From: Lachnospiraceae bacterium
Lineage (GTDB): Bacteria; Bacillota; Clostridia; Lachnospirales; Lachnospiraceae
Assembly (NCBI GenBank): GCA_016288705.1
Contig: JAEELB010000261.1
Location: 1-45,317, forward strand
Length of the DNA stretch: 45,317 bases
Direction: 5' to 3'
Below, in pieces: positions 32,494 to 42,363 of this stretch. The notes below the pieces were generated by a model. That model was not told the DNA's origin, made no database searches, and was given only the letters and a program-made list of their open reading frames with translations. The stretch's first letter is position 1, and each line of letters opens with the position of its first letter. Made by a program: the position numbers and the translations under genes.

Positions 32494-33934
32494 GGGGAGC
32501 AAATACTTCCCTCCTGCGGCTTATCATTTCCTGATATCTGTCCATATATTCTTTCAGTTCCTTCACATTGACGGAACGCTTTATGTCCCTGCCGGGGCCC
32601 ACCCGTTTTGAAACGGTGCCTGCTCCGGCAGCGGCTATGGATTGTCTCTCTTCCATCATCAGCACGTTGTATATCCCGTATCTGCCCTCCCGGGCGTAGC
32701 CTGTATTTTCAAGGTTCCCCGTCATGTGTTTCTGTCTGTAAAGATAATAAGGGCTGAGCCCCATTCCGGCAGCCTTTTCCATCACAAGCTCCGGGACTCC
32801 TTCCTCTATGACGGTGGAATCCGCCCCGTGTTCCGCGATCCACTTTCTCATCCTTGCGGCATTCTTCACCGCAAGAGCGTGAACGGTCAGGGATTCGGGT
32901 GAAAGGGACGCCATCTTTTCCATTGTGTTCAGGACCTCCGCCCTTCCCTCTCCCGGAAGGCCCAGGATGATATCCGCGTTTATATTGTCAAAACCGAGCT
33001 CCCTTGCCAGGTGAAAAGCCCGCTCCACATCCGCAGGGCTGTGGCTTCTGCCGATGAAGCCCAGAGTCTTTTCGTTCATGCTCTGGGGATTGATGGAAAT
33101 GCGGCTTACACCGTGCTCTTTGAGGACAGTGAGACGGTCTTCTGTAACGGTATCGGGCCTCCCCGCCTCAACCGTATACTCCAGGAGGGATCCCGTATCG
33201 AAGATCCTGTCCACCTCGGACATGAGCCTGTCGAGCTGGGCAGCCGAAAGGGAAGTGGGAGTCCCTCCCCCGATGTAGACCGTATCGGGCCTGTTATCTC
33301 CGAAGATACCGGGTATATCCTCAAGTTCCTCTATGACCCGGTCGATATAACCGTCCACCATCTCCCGGTAGGCGCCTATGGGATATGAGGCAAAGGAACA
33401 GTACATGCAGGTGGTGGGACAGAATGGGATGCCTATGTACAGGCTGTAGGGTGACATAAGTTTTTCGAGAATCTCATGTTCACGCACCGCAATATCATAA
33501 ATAAGAGCGGCCTTGTCTCGGTTTACATAATATTCCGAGATATACTTATCCTCTATCTCTTCCCCGGTCCTTCCCTCTTCCAGCATGGAAAGGGCAGGCT
33601 TTACGGGTCTTACCCCTGTAAGCACGCCCCATGGCAGGGTCGTCCCCGTCTCTTTGGAAAATGCAGTGTAGATAAACCTCTTGATATCGTCTTTCGGGCT
33701 TTTGTCCTTCCAGCCGGGGCCTCCGGCGTAGGGAGCCGTACCCGGAGCAAACCTGACAGAGCTTTCATTTTCATTTATGTCTATGGATGCTGTGGGGGAA
33801 AGAGCCCTGAGTACCCGGTCTCTCACGTTGCTCTCGGGGGTGACTATCTTCACTTCCTCCCCGGGATAGAATGAAGACGCTATGGCGTGAATCTCATATG
33901 TCAAACGCGGTTCCGTGCTGTCTATACGTATCAT
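32483..33934 (-). CDS. hemZ: HemZ-like radical SAM coproporphyrinogen III dehydrogenase
   Basis: The 483-aa protein has an ~165-residue N-terminal extension typical of HemZ, then a radical SAM core. That core has GIPFCPTTCMYCSFASYPIG (three-Cys cluster motif CPTTCMYC), YIGGGTPTSLSA and a HemN-type middle with SINPQSMNEKTL and NADIILGLPGEG. HemZ proteins are oxygen-independent coproporphyrinogen III oxidase paralogues; whether this one acts in haem synthesis is unproven. It is last in the eno-relA-MBL-ABC-ABC-hemZ run, 19 bases after the exporter, with no clear ribosome site at ATG 33934. Its 3' end overlaps the convergent coiled-coil gene. A GTTTACATAA copy lies at 33521-33530 in the YYVNR codons. 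Confidence 0.85.
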   Translation of the reverse strand: MIRIDSTEPRLTYEIHAIASSFYPGEEVKIVTPESNVRDRVLRALSPTASIDINENESSVRFAPGTAPYAGGPGWKDKSPKDDIKRFIYTAFSKETGTTLPWGVLTGVRPVKPALSMLEEGRTGEEIEDKYISEYYVNRDKAALIYDIAVREHEILEKLMSPYSLYIGIPFCPTTCMYCSFASYPIGAYREMVDGYIDRVIEELEDIPGIFGDNRPDTVYIGGGTPTSLSAAQLDRLMSEVDRIFDTGSLLEYTVEAGRPDTVTEDRLTVLKEHGVSRISINPQSMNEKTLGFIGRSHSPADVERAFHLARELGFDNINADIILGLPGEGRAEVLNTMEKMASLSPESLTVHALAVKNAARMRKWIAEHGADSTVIEEGVPELVMEKAAGMGLSPYYLYRQKHMTGNLENTGYAREGRYGIYNVLMMEERQSIAAAGAGTVSKRVGPGRDIKRSVNVKELKEYMDRYQEMISRRREVFAPLRN

Positions 33935-33953
33935 GGCGACAAATACGCCCCTT

Positions 33954-35897
33954 TCAGGAAGCTATGGCGTTTCCGGTATACAGCTGGTAATAGCGCCCCT
34001 TACCGGCTATCAGTTCATCATGGGTGCCTCTTTCGATGATCCGTCCGTTTTCAAGCACCATTATGCAGTCGCTGTTCTTCACGGTGGAAAGCCTGTGGGC
34101 AATGACAAAGGTGGTGCGTCCGGACATGATCCTGTCCATCCCCTCCTGAACGAGTCTCTCGGTATGGGTGTCTATGGAGCTTGTGGCCTCGTCAAGTATC
34201 AGCACGGGAGGATCCGCCACCGCCGCCCGGGCGATGGCCAGGAGCTGTCTCTGGCCCTGGGAGAGATTTCCCCCGTCGTGGCTGAGCAGGGTGTCATAGC
34301 CCTGGGGCAGTCTTCTGATAAAACCGTCGGCGTTGGCAAGCCTCGCCGCGGCGATGCATTCCTCATCCGTGGCGTCCAGCTTTCCGAACCGGATATTATC
34401 CATCACCGTCCCCCTGAACAGGTGGGTATCCTGCAGGACTATGCCCAGAGAGCGCCTGAGGTCGGCTTTTTTGATCTTATTGATATTAATGTCGTCGTAT
34501 CTGATCTTCCCGTCCTGAATGTCGTAGAAACGGTTGATGAGGTTGGTTATGGTGGTCTTCCCCGCGCCGGTGGAGCCCACGAAGGCTATCTTCTGCCCGG
34601 GCTTTGCGTACATTTTGATGTTGTGCAGGACCATCCTGTCGTCGGTGTAACCGAAGTCCACGTCGTCGAGGGTCACCTTGCCCGCCAGCGGCACGTAGGA
34701 GACGGTGCCATCGGACTGGTGAGGATGCTTCCAGGCCCAGTGTCCCGTGTGTTCGGGGCATTCCCTGCACTCCCCGTCCTCCCCTTCCCTGCTGTTCACC
34801 AGGGTCACGTAGCCCTCGTCCGTCTCCGGCTTTTCGTCCATCAGCCTGAAGATCCTGTCGGCTCCCGCAAGGGACATGATTATCGAATTAAACTGGGTGG
34901 ATATCTGTGAAATAGGCATGTTGAAGCTTTTGTTCAGGGTCATGAAGGACACCAGGGTACCTATGGTGAGTCCGGTGAAACCGTTAATGGAAAGGGCGGC
35001 TCCTGCCACTGCCACCACCGCAAAACTCACATTCCCCATCTGCATGGTGATGGGGCCAAGCATGTTTGCGTATCTGTTTCCCCTGTTGGCGCTGTCTCTC
35101 AGCCGGTCATTCCTCTCGCGGAATTCGGAGATGCAGGCCTCCTCCCTGCAGAACACCTTGACCACCTTCTGTCCGGAGAGATGTTCCTCGATGTAGCCGT
35201 TCAGGCTGCCCAGGTCCGACTGCTGCGCCACATAATACCTTGACGAGACCTTCGCCAGCCTTGTGGACAGGACCATGGTCAGGAACACCATCACGCACGA
35301 GAGGACGGTGAGGGGCACGTCCAGCATCAGCATGGATACGAAGGTGGCGGTGACCGACACAAGGCTGTTCAAGAGCTGCGGCATGGCCATTCCTATGGTC
35401 TGCCTCAGAGTGTCCACGTCATTTGTGTACATGGACATGATGTCTCCGTGGGAATGGGTGTCGAAATAAGAGATGGGCAGGGTCTGCATATGGCTGAACA
35501 TCATCTTCCTGATATTCCTCATGGTCCCCTGTCCCACAAACACCATCAGGACCTGGTTCAGGAATGAAGCCGCCGCCCCGATGACGTATATGACGGCAAT
35601 AAAACCTATGGCAGACAGAAGCGGGGCAAAATCGGGAGTCCCCCCATTTGCGGCGGTTTCAGCCAGAGGGGTGATATAGTCGTCGATAAGGGTCCTCAGG
35701 AACAGAGTACCCCGCACATTTGCAAGGGCCGCCACGATGGTGCAGATAAAGACCAGGACCAGATTCAGGCTGTAATGCTGCAATACCAGCTTTAACAGCC
35801 TCTTCACTATGGCTCCGGGATCCTTGAGCTTGGGCCTGGGGCCCAACATCCTTCCCCGGGGGCCGCCCATCTTTACTTCTCTTACCTTTTCACTCAT
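33954..35897 (-). CDS. ABC exporter half-transporter, catalytically complete subunit
   Basis: A 647-aa type IV ABC half-transporter: six membrane helices (about 40-340), then a nucleotide-binding domain. Walker A GSTGAGKTTITN, signature NLSQGQRQLLAIARA (LSQGQ in place of LSGGQ), Walker B VLILDEATSSID with the catalytic Glu, and H-loop VIAHRLSTV are all intact. Before the ATPase domain is a short insertion with ECRECPEHTGHWAWKHPH, a Cys/His cluster seen in some Firmicutes exporters. It follows the other half-transporter by 48 bases; together they form a heterodimeric exporter. The substrate (drug, lipid or peptide) cannot be read from sequence. Confidence 0.9.
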   Translation of the reverse strand: MSEKVREVKMGGPRGRMLGPRPKLKDPGAIVKRLLKLVLQHYSLNLVLVFICTIVAALANVRGTLFLRTLIDDYITPLAETAANGGTPDFAPLLSAIGFIAVIYVIGAAASFLNQVLMVFVGQGTMRNIRKMMFSHMQTLPISYFDTHSHGDIMSMYTNDVDTLRQTIGMAMPQLLNSLVSVTATFVSMLMLDVPLTVLSCVMVFLTMVLSTRLAKVSSRYYVAQQSDLGSLNGYIEEHLSGQKVVKVFCREEACISEFRERNDRLRDSANRGNRYANMLGPITMQMGNVSFAVVAVAGAALSINGFTGLTIGTLVSFMTLNKSFNMPISQISTQFNSIIMSLAGADRIFRLMDEKPETDEGYVTLVNSREGEDGECRECPEHTGHWAWKHPHQSDGTVSYVPLAGKVTLDDVDFGYTDDRMVLHNIKMYAKPGQKIAFVGSTGAGKTTITNLINRFYDIQDGKIRYDDININKIKKADLRRSLGIVLQDTHLFRGTVMDNIRFGKLDATDEECIAAARLANADGFIRRLPQGYDTLLSHDGGNLSQGQRQLLAIARAAVADPPVLILDEATSSIDTHTERLVQEGMDRIMSGRTTFVIAHRLSTVKNSDCIMVLENGRIIERGTHDELIAGKGRYYQLYTGNAIAS

Positions 35898-35945
35898 TTT
35901 CTTCCATTCCGGTCCCTGTCCCGGCGCTCCGGGATAAACCGGTCC

Positions 35946-37685
35946 TCACACTATGTCAAAGTCGCCGGATCCCGCGGTCTGGCTCTCGTAGATCTCCCTG
36001 TAGACCGCGCATCTCTCCATGAGCTCATCATGGGATCCGATATCGGATATCCGACCCTCCTCAAGGAGCATTATCCTGTCGCAATTCTTCACCGAAGACA
36101 GTCTCTGGGCGATGATAAAGGTCGTCGTCCCCGGTATCCTTTGGCTGAAGCCCTCCCTTATCTTCTGGTCCGTGGCGGTATCCACGGCCGAAGTGGAATC
36201 GTCCAGGATGAGAACAGCGGGCTTGCCCACCAGAGCCCTTGCTATGCAAAGCCTCTGTCTCTGGCCGCCGGACACGTTGGTGCCTCCCTGCTCGATATGG
36301 GTTTCGTATCCATCCTCCATCTTATCGATGAACTCATCCGCGCAGGCGATCCTGCAGGCTTCCCTGCACTCCTCCTCCGTGGCGCCGGGGTTCCCCCAGC
36401 GAAGGTTTTCAAGGACCGTGCCGGAAAAGAGGACATTGTTCTGAAGCACCACCGACACTCTGCTCCGGAGGGCCTTCATGCTGTAATCCCTGACGTCTGT
36501 ACCCCCAACCTTCACGGAACCCTCCGTCACATCGTAGAGCCTGCTGATAAGCGCCACAAGGCTGGATTTGGAGGATCCGGTAGGTCCTATTATCCCTATT
36601 GACTCACCGCTGTCCGCATGGAAGCTCACATCGGAGAGCACGTTGTTTCCCGAGCCCTTCTGGTAGGCGAAGCTCACCTTTTCAAAATCAACGGAGCCGT
36701 CCTTTACCACAGTCACGGGATCTTCGGGATCCTTCATGGAGGGTTCCTCGTTTATTATCTCCGAAACCCTCCTGGCGCTGGCCAGGGACATGGTGATCAT
36801 CACAAAGATCATGGAAAGCATCATCAGGGACATCATTATGCTCAGCACGTAGGAAAAGAGACTGGTGAGCTGTCCCGTGGTGAGTTCGTCGGAAACTATC
36901 ATCTTCGCCCCCATCCAGGACAGGGACAGGATGCATCCGTAAATGCAGATCATCATTATGGGGGCGTTAAAGGCAAGCCCCAATTCCGCCTTTACGAACA
37001 AAGAATAAATATTGTCCGCAGCCCTCTTAAAGGAGTTATTTACGTACTCCTCACGGACAAAGGCCTTCACCGTCCTGATGGCGGTCACGTCCTCCTCCAC
37101 CTCTTCGTTCAGGTCGTCATACTTTCTGAAGCCCATCTGGAAGAGGCCTATGGTCCTGCTCATTATCAGCAGCAGCGCAACAGCCAGCACAGCCACTGCC
37201 ACCAGGAAAACCGAGGACAGCCTTGCGTTTATCGAAAAGGCCATGAAAAGAGCCGTGACCAGGGTCACGGGAGCCCTGAAGCATATCCGGAGGACCATCT
37301 GATAAGCGTTCTGCACGTTGGTCACGTCGGTGGTCATACGGGTCACAAGACCTGCGGTGCTGTATTTATCTATATTTGAAAATGAGAACTTCTGGATATT
37401 GAGATACATGGCGTCTCTCAGATTGCAGGCAAGACCCGTTGACGCCCTGGCGCCGAACACAGCGCCCATCACGCCGCACAGAAGTCCGAGAGCAGCCATA
37501 AGAATCATACAGAAGCCGTACTTCATAACCGCCGACATATCGCCCGCGGATATTCCCCTGTCGATGATGTTCGCCATCATGATGGGGATCAGCATCTCCA
37601 TTATCATCTCCCCTATCATCCACAGGGGGGTGACGACAGACGCAAGGGCATACTGCTTTACCTGGGAGAGTATGGTCCTGATCAT
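35946..37685 (-). CDS. ABC exporter half-transporter with degenerate catalytic residues
   Basis: A 579-aa half-transporter with six membrane helices (about 15-310) and a nucleotide-binding domain. Walker A is GPTGSSKSSLVA and the signature NVSGGQRQRLCIARA is canonical. Walker B is followed by Asp instead of Glu (LILDDSTSAVD) and the H-loop His is Gln (IIAQRLSSV). This is the pattern of the non-hydrolysing partner in heterodimeric exporters such as TM287/288 and BmrCD, and it matches the intact residues of the next gene. Its ATG overlaps the stop of the MBL gene (ATGA). It is placed unusually inside a relA-MBL-hemZ cluster. Confidence 0.9.
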   Translation of the reverse strand: MIRTILSQVKQYALASVVTPLWMIGEMIMEMLIPIMMANIIDRGISAGDMSAVMKYGFCMILMAALGLLCGVMGAVFGARASTGLACNLRDAMYLNIQKFSFSNIDKYSTAGLVTRMTTDVTNVQNAYQMVLRICFRAPVTLVTALFMAFSINARLSSVFLVAVAVLAVALLLIMSRTIGLFQMGFRKYDDLNEEVEEDVTAIRTVKAFVREEYVNNSFKRAADNIYSLFVKAELGLAFNAPIMMICIYGCILSLSWMGAKMIVSDELTTGQLTSLFSYVLSIMMSLMMLSMIFVMITMSLASARRVSEIINEEPSMKDPEDPVTVVKDGSVDFEKVSFAYQKGSGNNVLSDVSFHADSGESIGIIGPTGSSKSSLVALISRLYDVTEGSVKVGGTDVRDYSMKALRSRVSVVLQNNVLFSGTVLENLRWGNPGATEEECREACRIACADEFIDKMEDGYETHIEQGGTNVSGGQRQRLCIARALVGKPAVLILDDSTSAVDTATDQKIREGFSQRIPGTTTFIIAQRLSSVKNCDRIMLLEEGRISDIGSHDELMERCAVYREIYESQTAGSGDFDIV

Positions 37686-38317
37686 GACCAGGTTTTTCTT
37701 TCCCTGCCTATGGTAGTGGGGGAATCGTGGCCCGGATATACGGCAGTTTCCCCGGGGAGTTCGAGGAGTTTCATTAAAGACCGATGCATGTCGCGGTCAT
37801 TTCCCGTGGGAAAATCCGTTCTGCCGCAGGAACCGCAGAACATGGTATCGCCTGAAATGAGGAAGCTTCCTTCGGGGCAATAAAAGCAGCAGCTGCCCTC
37901 GGTGTGGCCCGGAGTTTCCATCACGGTAAAGCTGATGCCCGCCGCATCTATGACCTCACCGTCCTTAAGCCAGCGGTCCACCCCGGCCTCGCACTTCATT
38001 CCCACATCGGAGAGCATGCTCAGCTTAGGGTCGCCGAACAGGCTCTTTTCCTTTTCGCACGCCATTACCTCAGCGCCGCTCAGTTCCTTCAGCGCATCCA
38101 GCCCGCCTATGTGGTCGAAGTGGGCGTGGGTGATGAGTATGGCTTTGCAGGAGAGTCCTTTTTCGGACAGGAGGCCGTAGATCTCCTTCCCCGCAGCTCC
38201 GGGGTCCACTATAACGGAGTCCCGGGAATCCTCTCTTCTGATGCAGTAACAGTTGGTCATTATGGCGCCGACCGCCACTGAGCGCACTATTATCTTCGAT
38301 CCCTGAATATCAGCCAT
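37682..38317 (-). CDS. MBL-fold hydrolase (glyoxalase II-like)
   Basis: A 211-aa metallo-beta-lactamase fold protein. Metal ligands appear in THAHFDHIGG (HxHxDH), ETPGHTEGSCC, LISGDTMFCGSCGRTD and VYPGHDSPT. Size and motifs fit the YcbL/glyoxalase II-like hydrolases, which hydrolyse thioesters; the substrate here is unknown. It overlaps relA by 8 bases upstream and the ABC subunit by 4 downstream. A hydrolase of this type commonly sits between relA and hemZ in Clostridia. Confidence 0.88.
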   Translation of the reverse strand: MADIQGSKIIVRSVAVGAIMTNCYCIRREDSRDSVIVDPGAAGKEIYGLLSEKGLSCKAILITHAHFDHIGGLDALKELSGAEVMACEKEKSLFGDPKLSMLSDVGMKCEAGVDRWLKDGEVIDAAGISFTVMETPGHTEGSCCFYCPEGSFLISGDTMFCGSCGRTDFPTGNDRDMHRSLMKLLELPGETAVYPGHDSPTTIGRERKTWS

Positions 38318-40742
38318 TGGTCCTCTCTATGCTTATCACGGATTCTATGCTCTGGAGCTTGCCCACAAGGGATCTCAGCTCGTTTTTGTTGTGGACGCCG
38401 AACATAAGGGTTATGGTAGCCACGCCCTGTCTGTTTACCCTTGTGTTCAGATATACGATATCCACGTCTCTCTCCGTGAGAGTCCGGGAAATATCGGCGA
38501 TCAGGCCGCTCCTGTTGTTGGCGACGATGACGATCTCGGAGGTGTACTTCTCGTCTCCCTCCTCCGAAGCATCATCCATGACCCAGGTGGCGGGGATCAG
38601 TCTCATCCTGTCCTCCTGGGGGATATTTATCATGTTTACGCAGTCGGTCCTGTGGATGGTCACGCCTCTCCCTCTGGTGACGAATCCCGCTATCTCGTCT
38701 CCCGGCACCGGGGAGCAGCATTTGGAGAACCTGACGGCCACGTCCCGGACGCCCTTTACGGCCACTTTCCCGGTATGACGTTTCTTTGCGGGCCTGTTCT
38801 CCTGACGAAGGGAATTCTCCCCTATCTGAGCCATGATCTCCGCATCCGTCATGCGCTTTCTGTGATCGGCTGCATAGTATTCCTCCAGCCTGTTGATCAC
38901 CTGGCCTTCCTTGAGACCTCCCCGTCCTATGGCGGCCAGCACACCGTCCCAGTTGGGATAATTGTACCTGGCGGTGACCCTGGCCTTGTACTCTTCGGTG
39001 AGCACGTTTGCCTGATCGATGTTGTGGGTCTTCAGGTACGTGATGATGGCTTCTTTTCCTCTTGCTATGTCCTCGGATTTGTTCTCGGCCTTGAACCACT
39101 GATTGATCTTGCTCCTGGCCTGGGAGCTCTTGACTATGGAAAGCCAGTCAAGGGAAGGCCCGCGGCTGTTCTGGCTGGTAATGATCTCCACCCTGTCTCC
39201 GTTGTTCAGGACGTAATCAATGCCCACTATCCTGCCGTTTACCCTTGCGCCTATCATGCGGTTCCCCACAGCGGAATGTATCGCATAGGCAAAGTCCACG
39301 GGGGTAGAGCCTGCAGGCAGGTTCTTCACTTCGCCCGTGGGAGTGAAGCAATATACGTTTCCGGCGAACAGATCCAGATCGCTCTTGAGGAAATGCATGA
39401 ATTCCTCGCTGTCGGACATATCCCTCTGCCATTCGAGGAGCTGGCTCAGCCAGGCAAGCTTCTCCTGCTCCTGTACATCGGGCTTCTTTCCGTCGGAAGC
39501 CTCCTTGTACTTCCAGTGGGCGGCAATGCCGTATTCGGCAGCCTTGTGCATCTCGTAGGTCCTGATCTGGACCTCGAAAGGCTGGCCCGATTCGCCCACC
39601 ACGGTGGTGTGCAGGGACTGATACATGTTGGGCTTCGGCATGGCTATGTAATCCTTGAACCTGCCGGGCAGAGGCCTGTACATCTCGTGAATGACACCGA
39701 GACAGGCGTAACAATCCCTGACCGAATCGACTATTATCCTTATGGCGAACAGATCATAGACCTGGTCTATGGTCTTGTTCTGGTTCTTCATTTTCTTGTA
39801 TATGGAGAAGAAATGCTTTATCCTGCCGTCTATGGACGCCTGGATACCCGCGCTCACTATATGCGCCCGCACTTCTTCGACTATGTCGCTTATATAACGC
39901 TCCCTGTCGCTCCTTCTGGTGGCGATCTTTTCCACCAGGTCATAATACGCATCCGGATCCAGATACTTGAGGGACAGGTCGTCGAGTTCCGTCTTGATCC
40001 TGGATATGCCCAGCCTTGAGGCTATGGGGCAGTATATCTCCAGAGTCTCCCTGGCGATCTTCTTCTGTTTTTCGGGAGGCTGGTATTTCAATGTCCTCAT
40101 ATTGTGGAGACGGTCAGCCAGCTTCACCAGGATCACCCTGATGTCTCTGGCCATGGCCAGGAACATCCTGCGAAGGTTCTCCGCCTGAAGATCCAGGCTG
40201 GTATTGGTCCCTTCGCCGTTCTTTCCCGAGGAGAACCGGACTTCGCCGTTCAGGTTCAGCTTGTCCAGCTTGGTCACGCCTTCCACGATGACGGCCACAT
40301 AATGGCCAAATTCCTGCTCTATGTATTCATTGGTGATGTCCGTATCCTCGACAACGTCATGGAGAAGTCCGGCAATGATGGTCTCCTTGTCCAGCTCCAG
40401 GTTTGCGAGGATGATGGCCACGCACAGAGGGTGGATCACGAAGGGCTCGCCTGACTTTCTCTTCTGCTTCTTATGAGCCTCCATGGCCACCTTGTAGGCC
40501 TTTTCTATCTGAGAAATATCGTCCGAGGGATGATACCGTTTGATGTGATCGATAAGTTCCCCGTAGAGCTCTTCGGGGGTCTGATGCTCCCTGATGTCTT
40601 CAATGCGGCCGCTGTCCAGAAATATCTTTTTCTTCTGTTCGGCAGAAAGACGGCCGCTTCCGTCGGACCGCGATAACTCGCGGATCCTGTCGGAAGCGGT
40701 CATGATGCCTTTATTATCTTTTCCTGCAGTGATCTCAGGCAT
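38310..40742 (-). CDS. relA: Bifunctional (p)ppGpp synthetase/hydrolase
   Basis: The long RSH-type stringent-response enzyme (810 aa). It has an HD hydrolase domain with HPLCVAIILANLELDKETII, GLLHDVVEDTD (intact HD pair) and LADRLHNMRTL. The synthetase domain has FKDYIAMPKPNMYQSLHTTV and FEVQIRTYEMH. A TGS domain (YCFTPTGEVKNLPAGSTPVD), a zinc-finger region with KCCSPVPGDEIAGFVTRG, and a C-terminal ACT domain (VIVANNRSGLIADISRTL) follow. It makes and degrades the alarmone (p)ppGpp. The N-terminus is ~55 residues longer than many homologues. ATG 40742 has AAGGGA upstream. It lies 8 bases after eno, so it may be expressed from the eno promoter. Confidence 0.95.
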   Translation of the reverse strand: MPEITAGKDNKGIMTASDRIRELSRSDGSGRLSAEQKKKIFLDSGRIEDIREHQTPEELYGELIDHIKRYHPSDDISQIEKAYKVAMEAHKKQKRKSGEPFVIHPLCVAIILANLELDKETIIAGLLHDVVEDTDITNEYIEQEFGHYVAVIVEGVTKLDKLNLNGEVRFSSGKNGEGTNTSLDLQAENLRRMFLAMARDIRVILVKLADRLHNMRTLKYQPPEKQKKIARETLEIYCPIASRLGISRIKTELDDLSLKYLDPDAYYDLVEKIATRRSDRERYISDIVEEVRAHIVSAGIQASIDGRIKHFFSIYKKMKNQNKTIDQVYDLFAIRIIVDSVRDCYACLGVIHEMYRPLPGRFKDYIAMPKPNMYQSLHTTVVGESGQPFEVQIRTYEMHKAAEYGIAAHWKYKEASDGKKPDVQEQEKLAWLSQLLEWQRDMSDSEEFMHFLKSDLDLFAGNVYCFTPTGEVKNLPAGSTPVDFAYAIHSAVGNRMIGARVNGRIVGIDYVLNNGDRVEIITSQNSRGPSLDWLSIVKSSQARSKINQWFKAENKSEDIARGKEAIITYLKTHNIDQANVLTEEYKARVTARYNYPNWDGVLAAIGRGGLKEGQVINRLEEYYAADHRKRMTDAEIMAQIGENSLRQENRPAKKRHTGKVAVKGVRDVAVRFSKCCSPVPGDEIAGFVTRGRGVTIHRTDCVNMINIPQEDRMRLIPATWVMDDASEEGDEKYTSEIVIVANNRSGLIADISRTLTERDVDIVYLNTRVNRQGVATITLMFGVHNKNELRSLVGKLQSIESVISIERTNG

Positions 40743-40750
40743 GGATCCCT

Positions 40751-42067
<1,317 letters not shown>

Positions 42068-42072
42068 TCAAC

Positions 42073-42094
42073 TCCCCGGGCTCTTCCCCGGGGA
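42073..42094. other. Leader hairpin upstream of eno
   Basis: TCCCCGGG-ctcttc-CCCGGGGA, a perfect 8-bp GC stem, lies between the eno promoter and its ribosome binding site. No T-run follows on the minus strand, so it is more likely an mRNA-stabilising leader element than a terminator. Confidence 0.5.
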
Positions 42095-42152
42095 TACTTC
42101 CGCGCAGCACGCCTTGTACTGTCGTATCCGTATCAGATTTTGCACAGAGCCT

Positions 42153-42181
42153 ATTCTACTACATAAAGGTAAGTCATTCAA
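42153..42181 (-). promoter_or_regulatory. Promoter of the eno-relA-hemZ unit
   Basis: On the minus strand: TTGAAT, 17-base spacer, TAGAAT, a good sigma-A type match with optimal spacing. The predicted leader is ~100 bases. It lies in the 317-base divergent interval 42047-42363. Confidence 0.6.
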
Positions 42182-42273
42182 GACCTTGTAAAATACAGCG
42201 CCATCACCGGTCATTGATCATTGCGGATGTGCCCGGGCAGGCGGAGCTGCAATTCACGGCTCCTTCATCTGCC

Positions 42274-42302
42274 TTGAACTAATACGCAGTCTCTGTTATC
42301 AT
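42274..42302 (+). promoter_or_regulatory. Promoter of the NSS transporter gene
   Basis: TTGAAC, 17-base spacer, TATCAT (-10 at 5 of 6). It faces away from the eno promoter and gives a leader of ~55 bases before ATG 42364. Confidence 0.6.
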
Positions 42303-42363
42303 ATTGAAGATTTTGCGAGATGAGGACAGTCGGAAAAGTATCGCTGTATAAAGGGAGGATATT

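Noticed and set aside
38391..40019. 542-codon plus-strand frame opposite relA
   Set aside because: The minus strand holds a full-length RSH enzyme with all motifs; the opposite frame has no start signals or recognisable domains.
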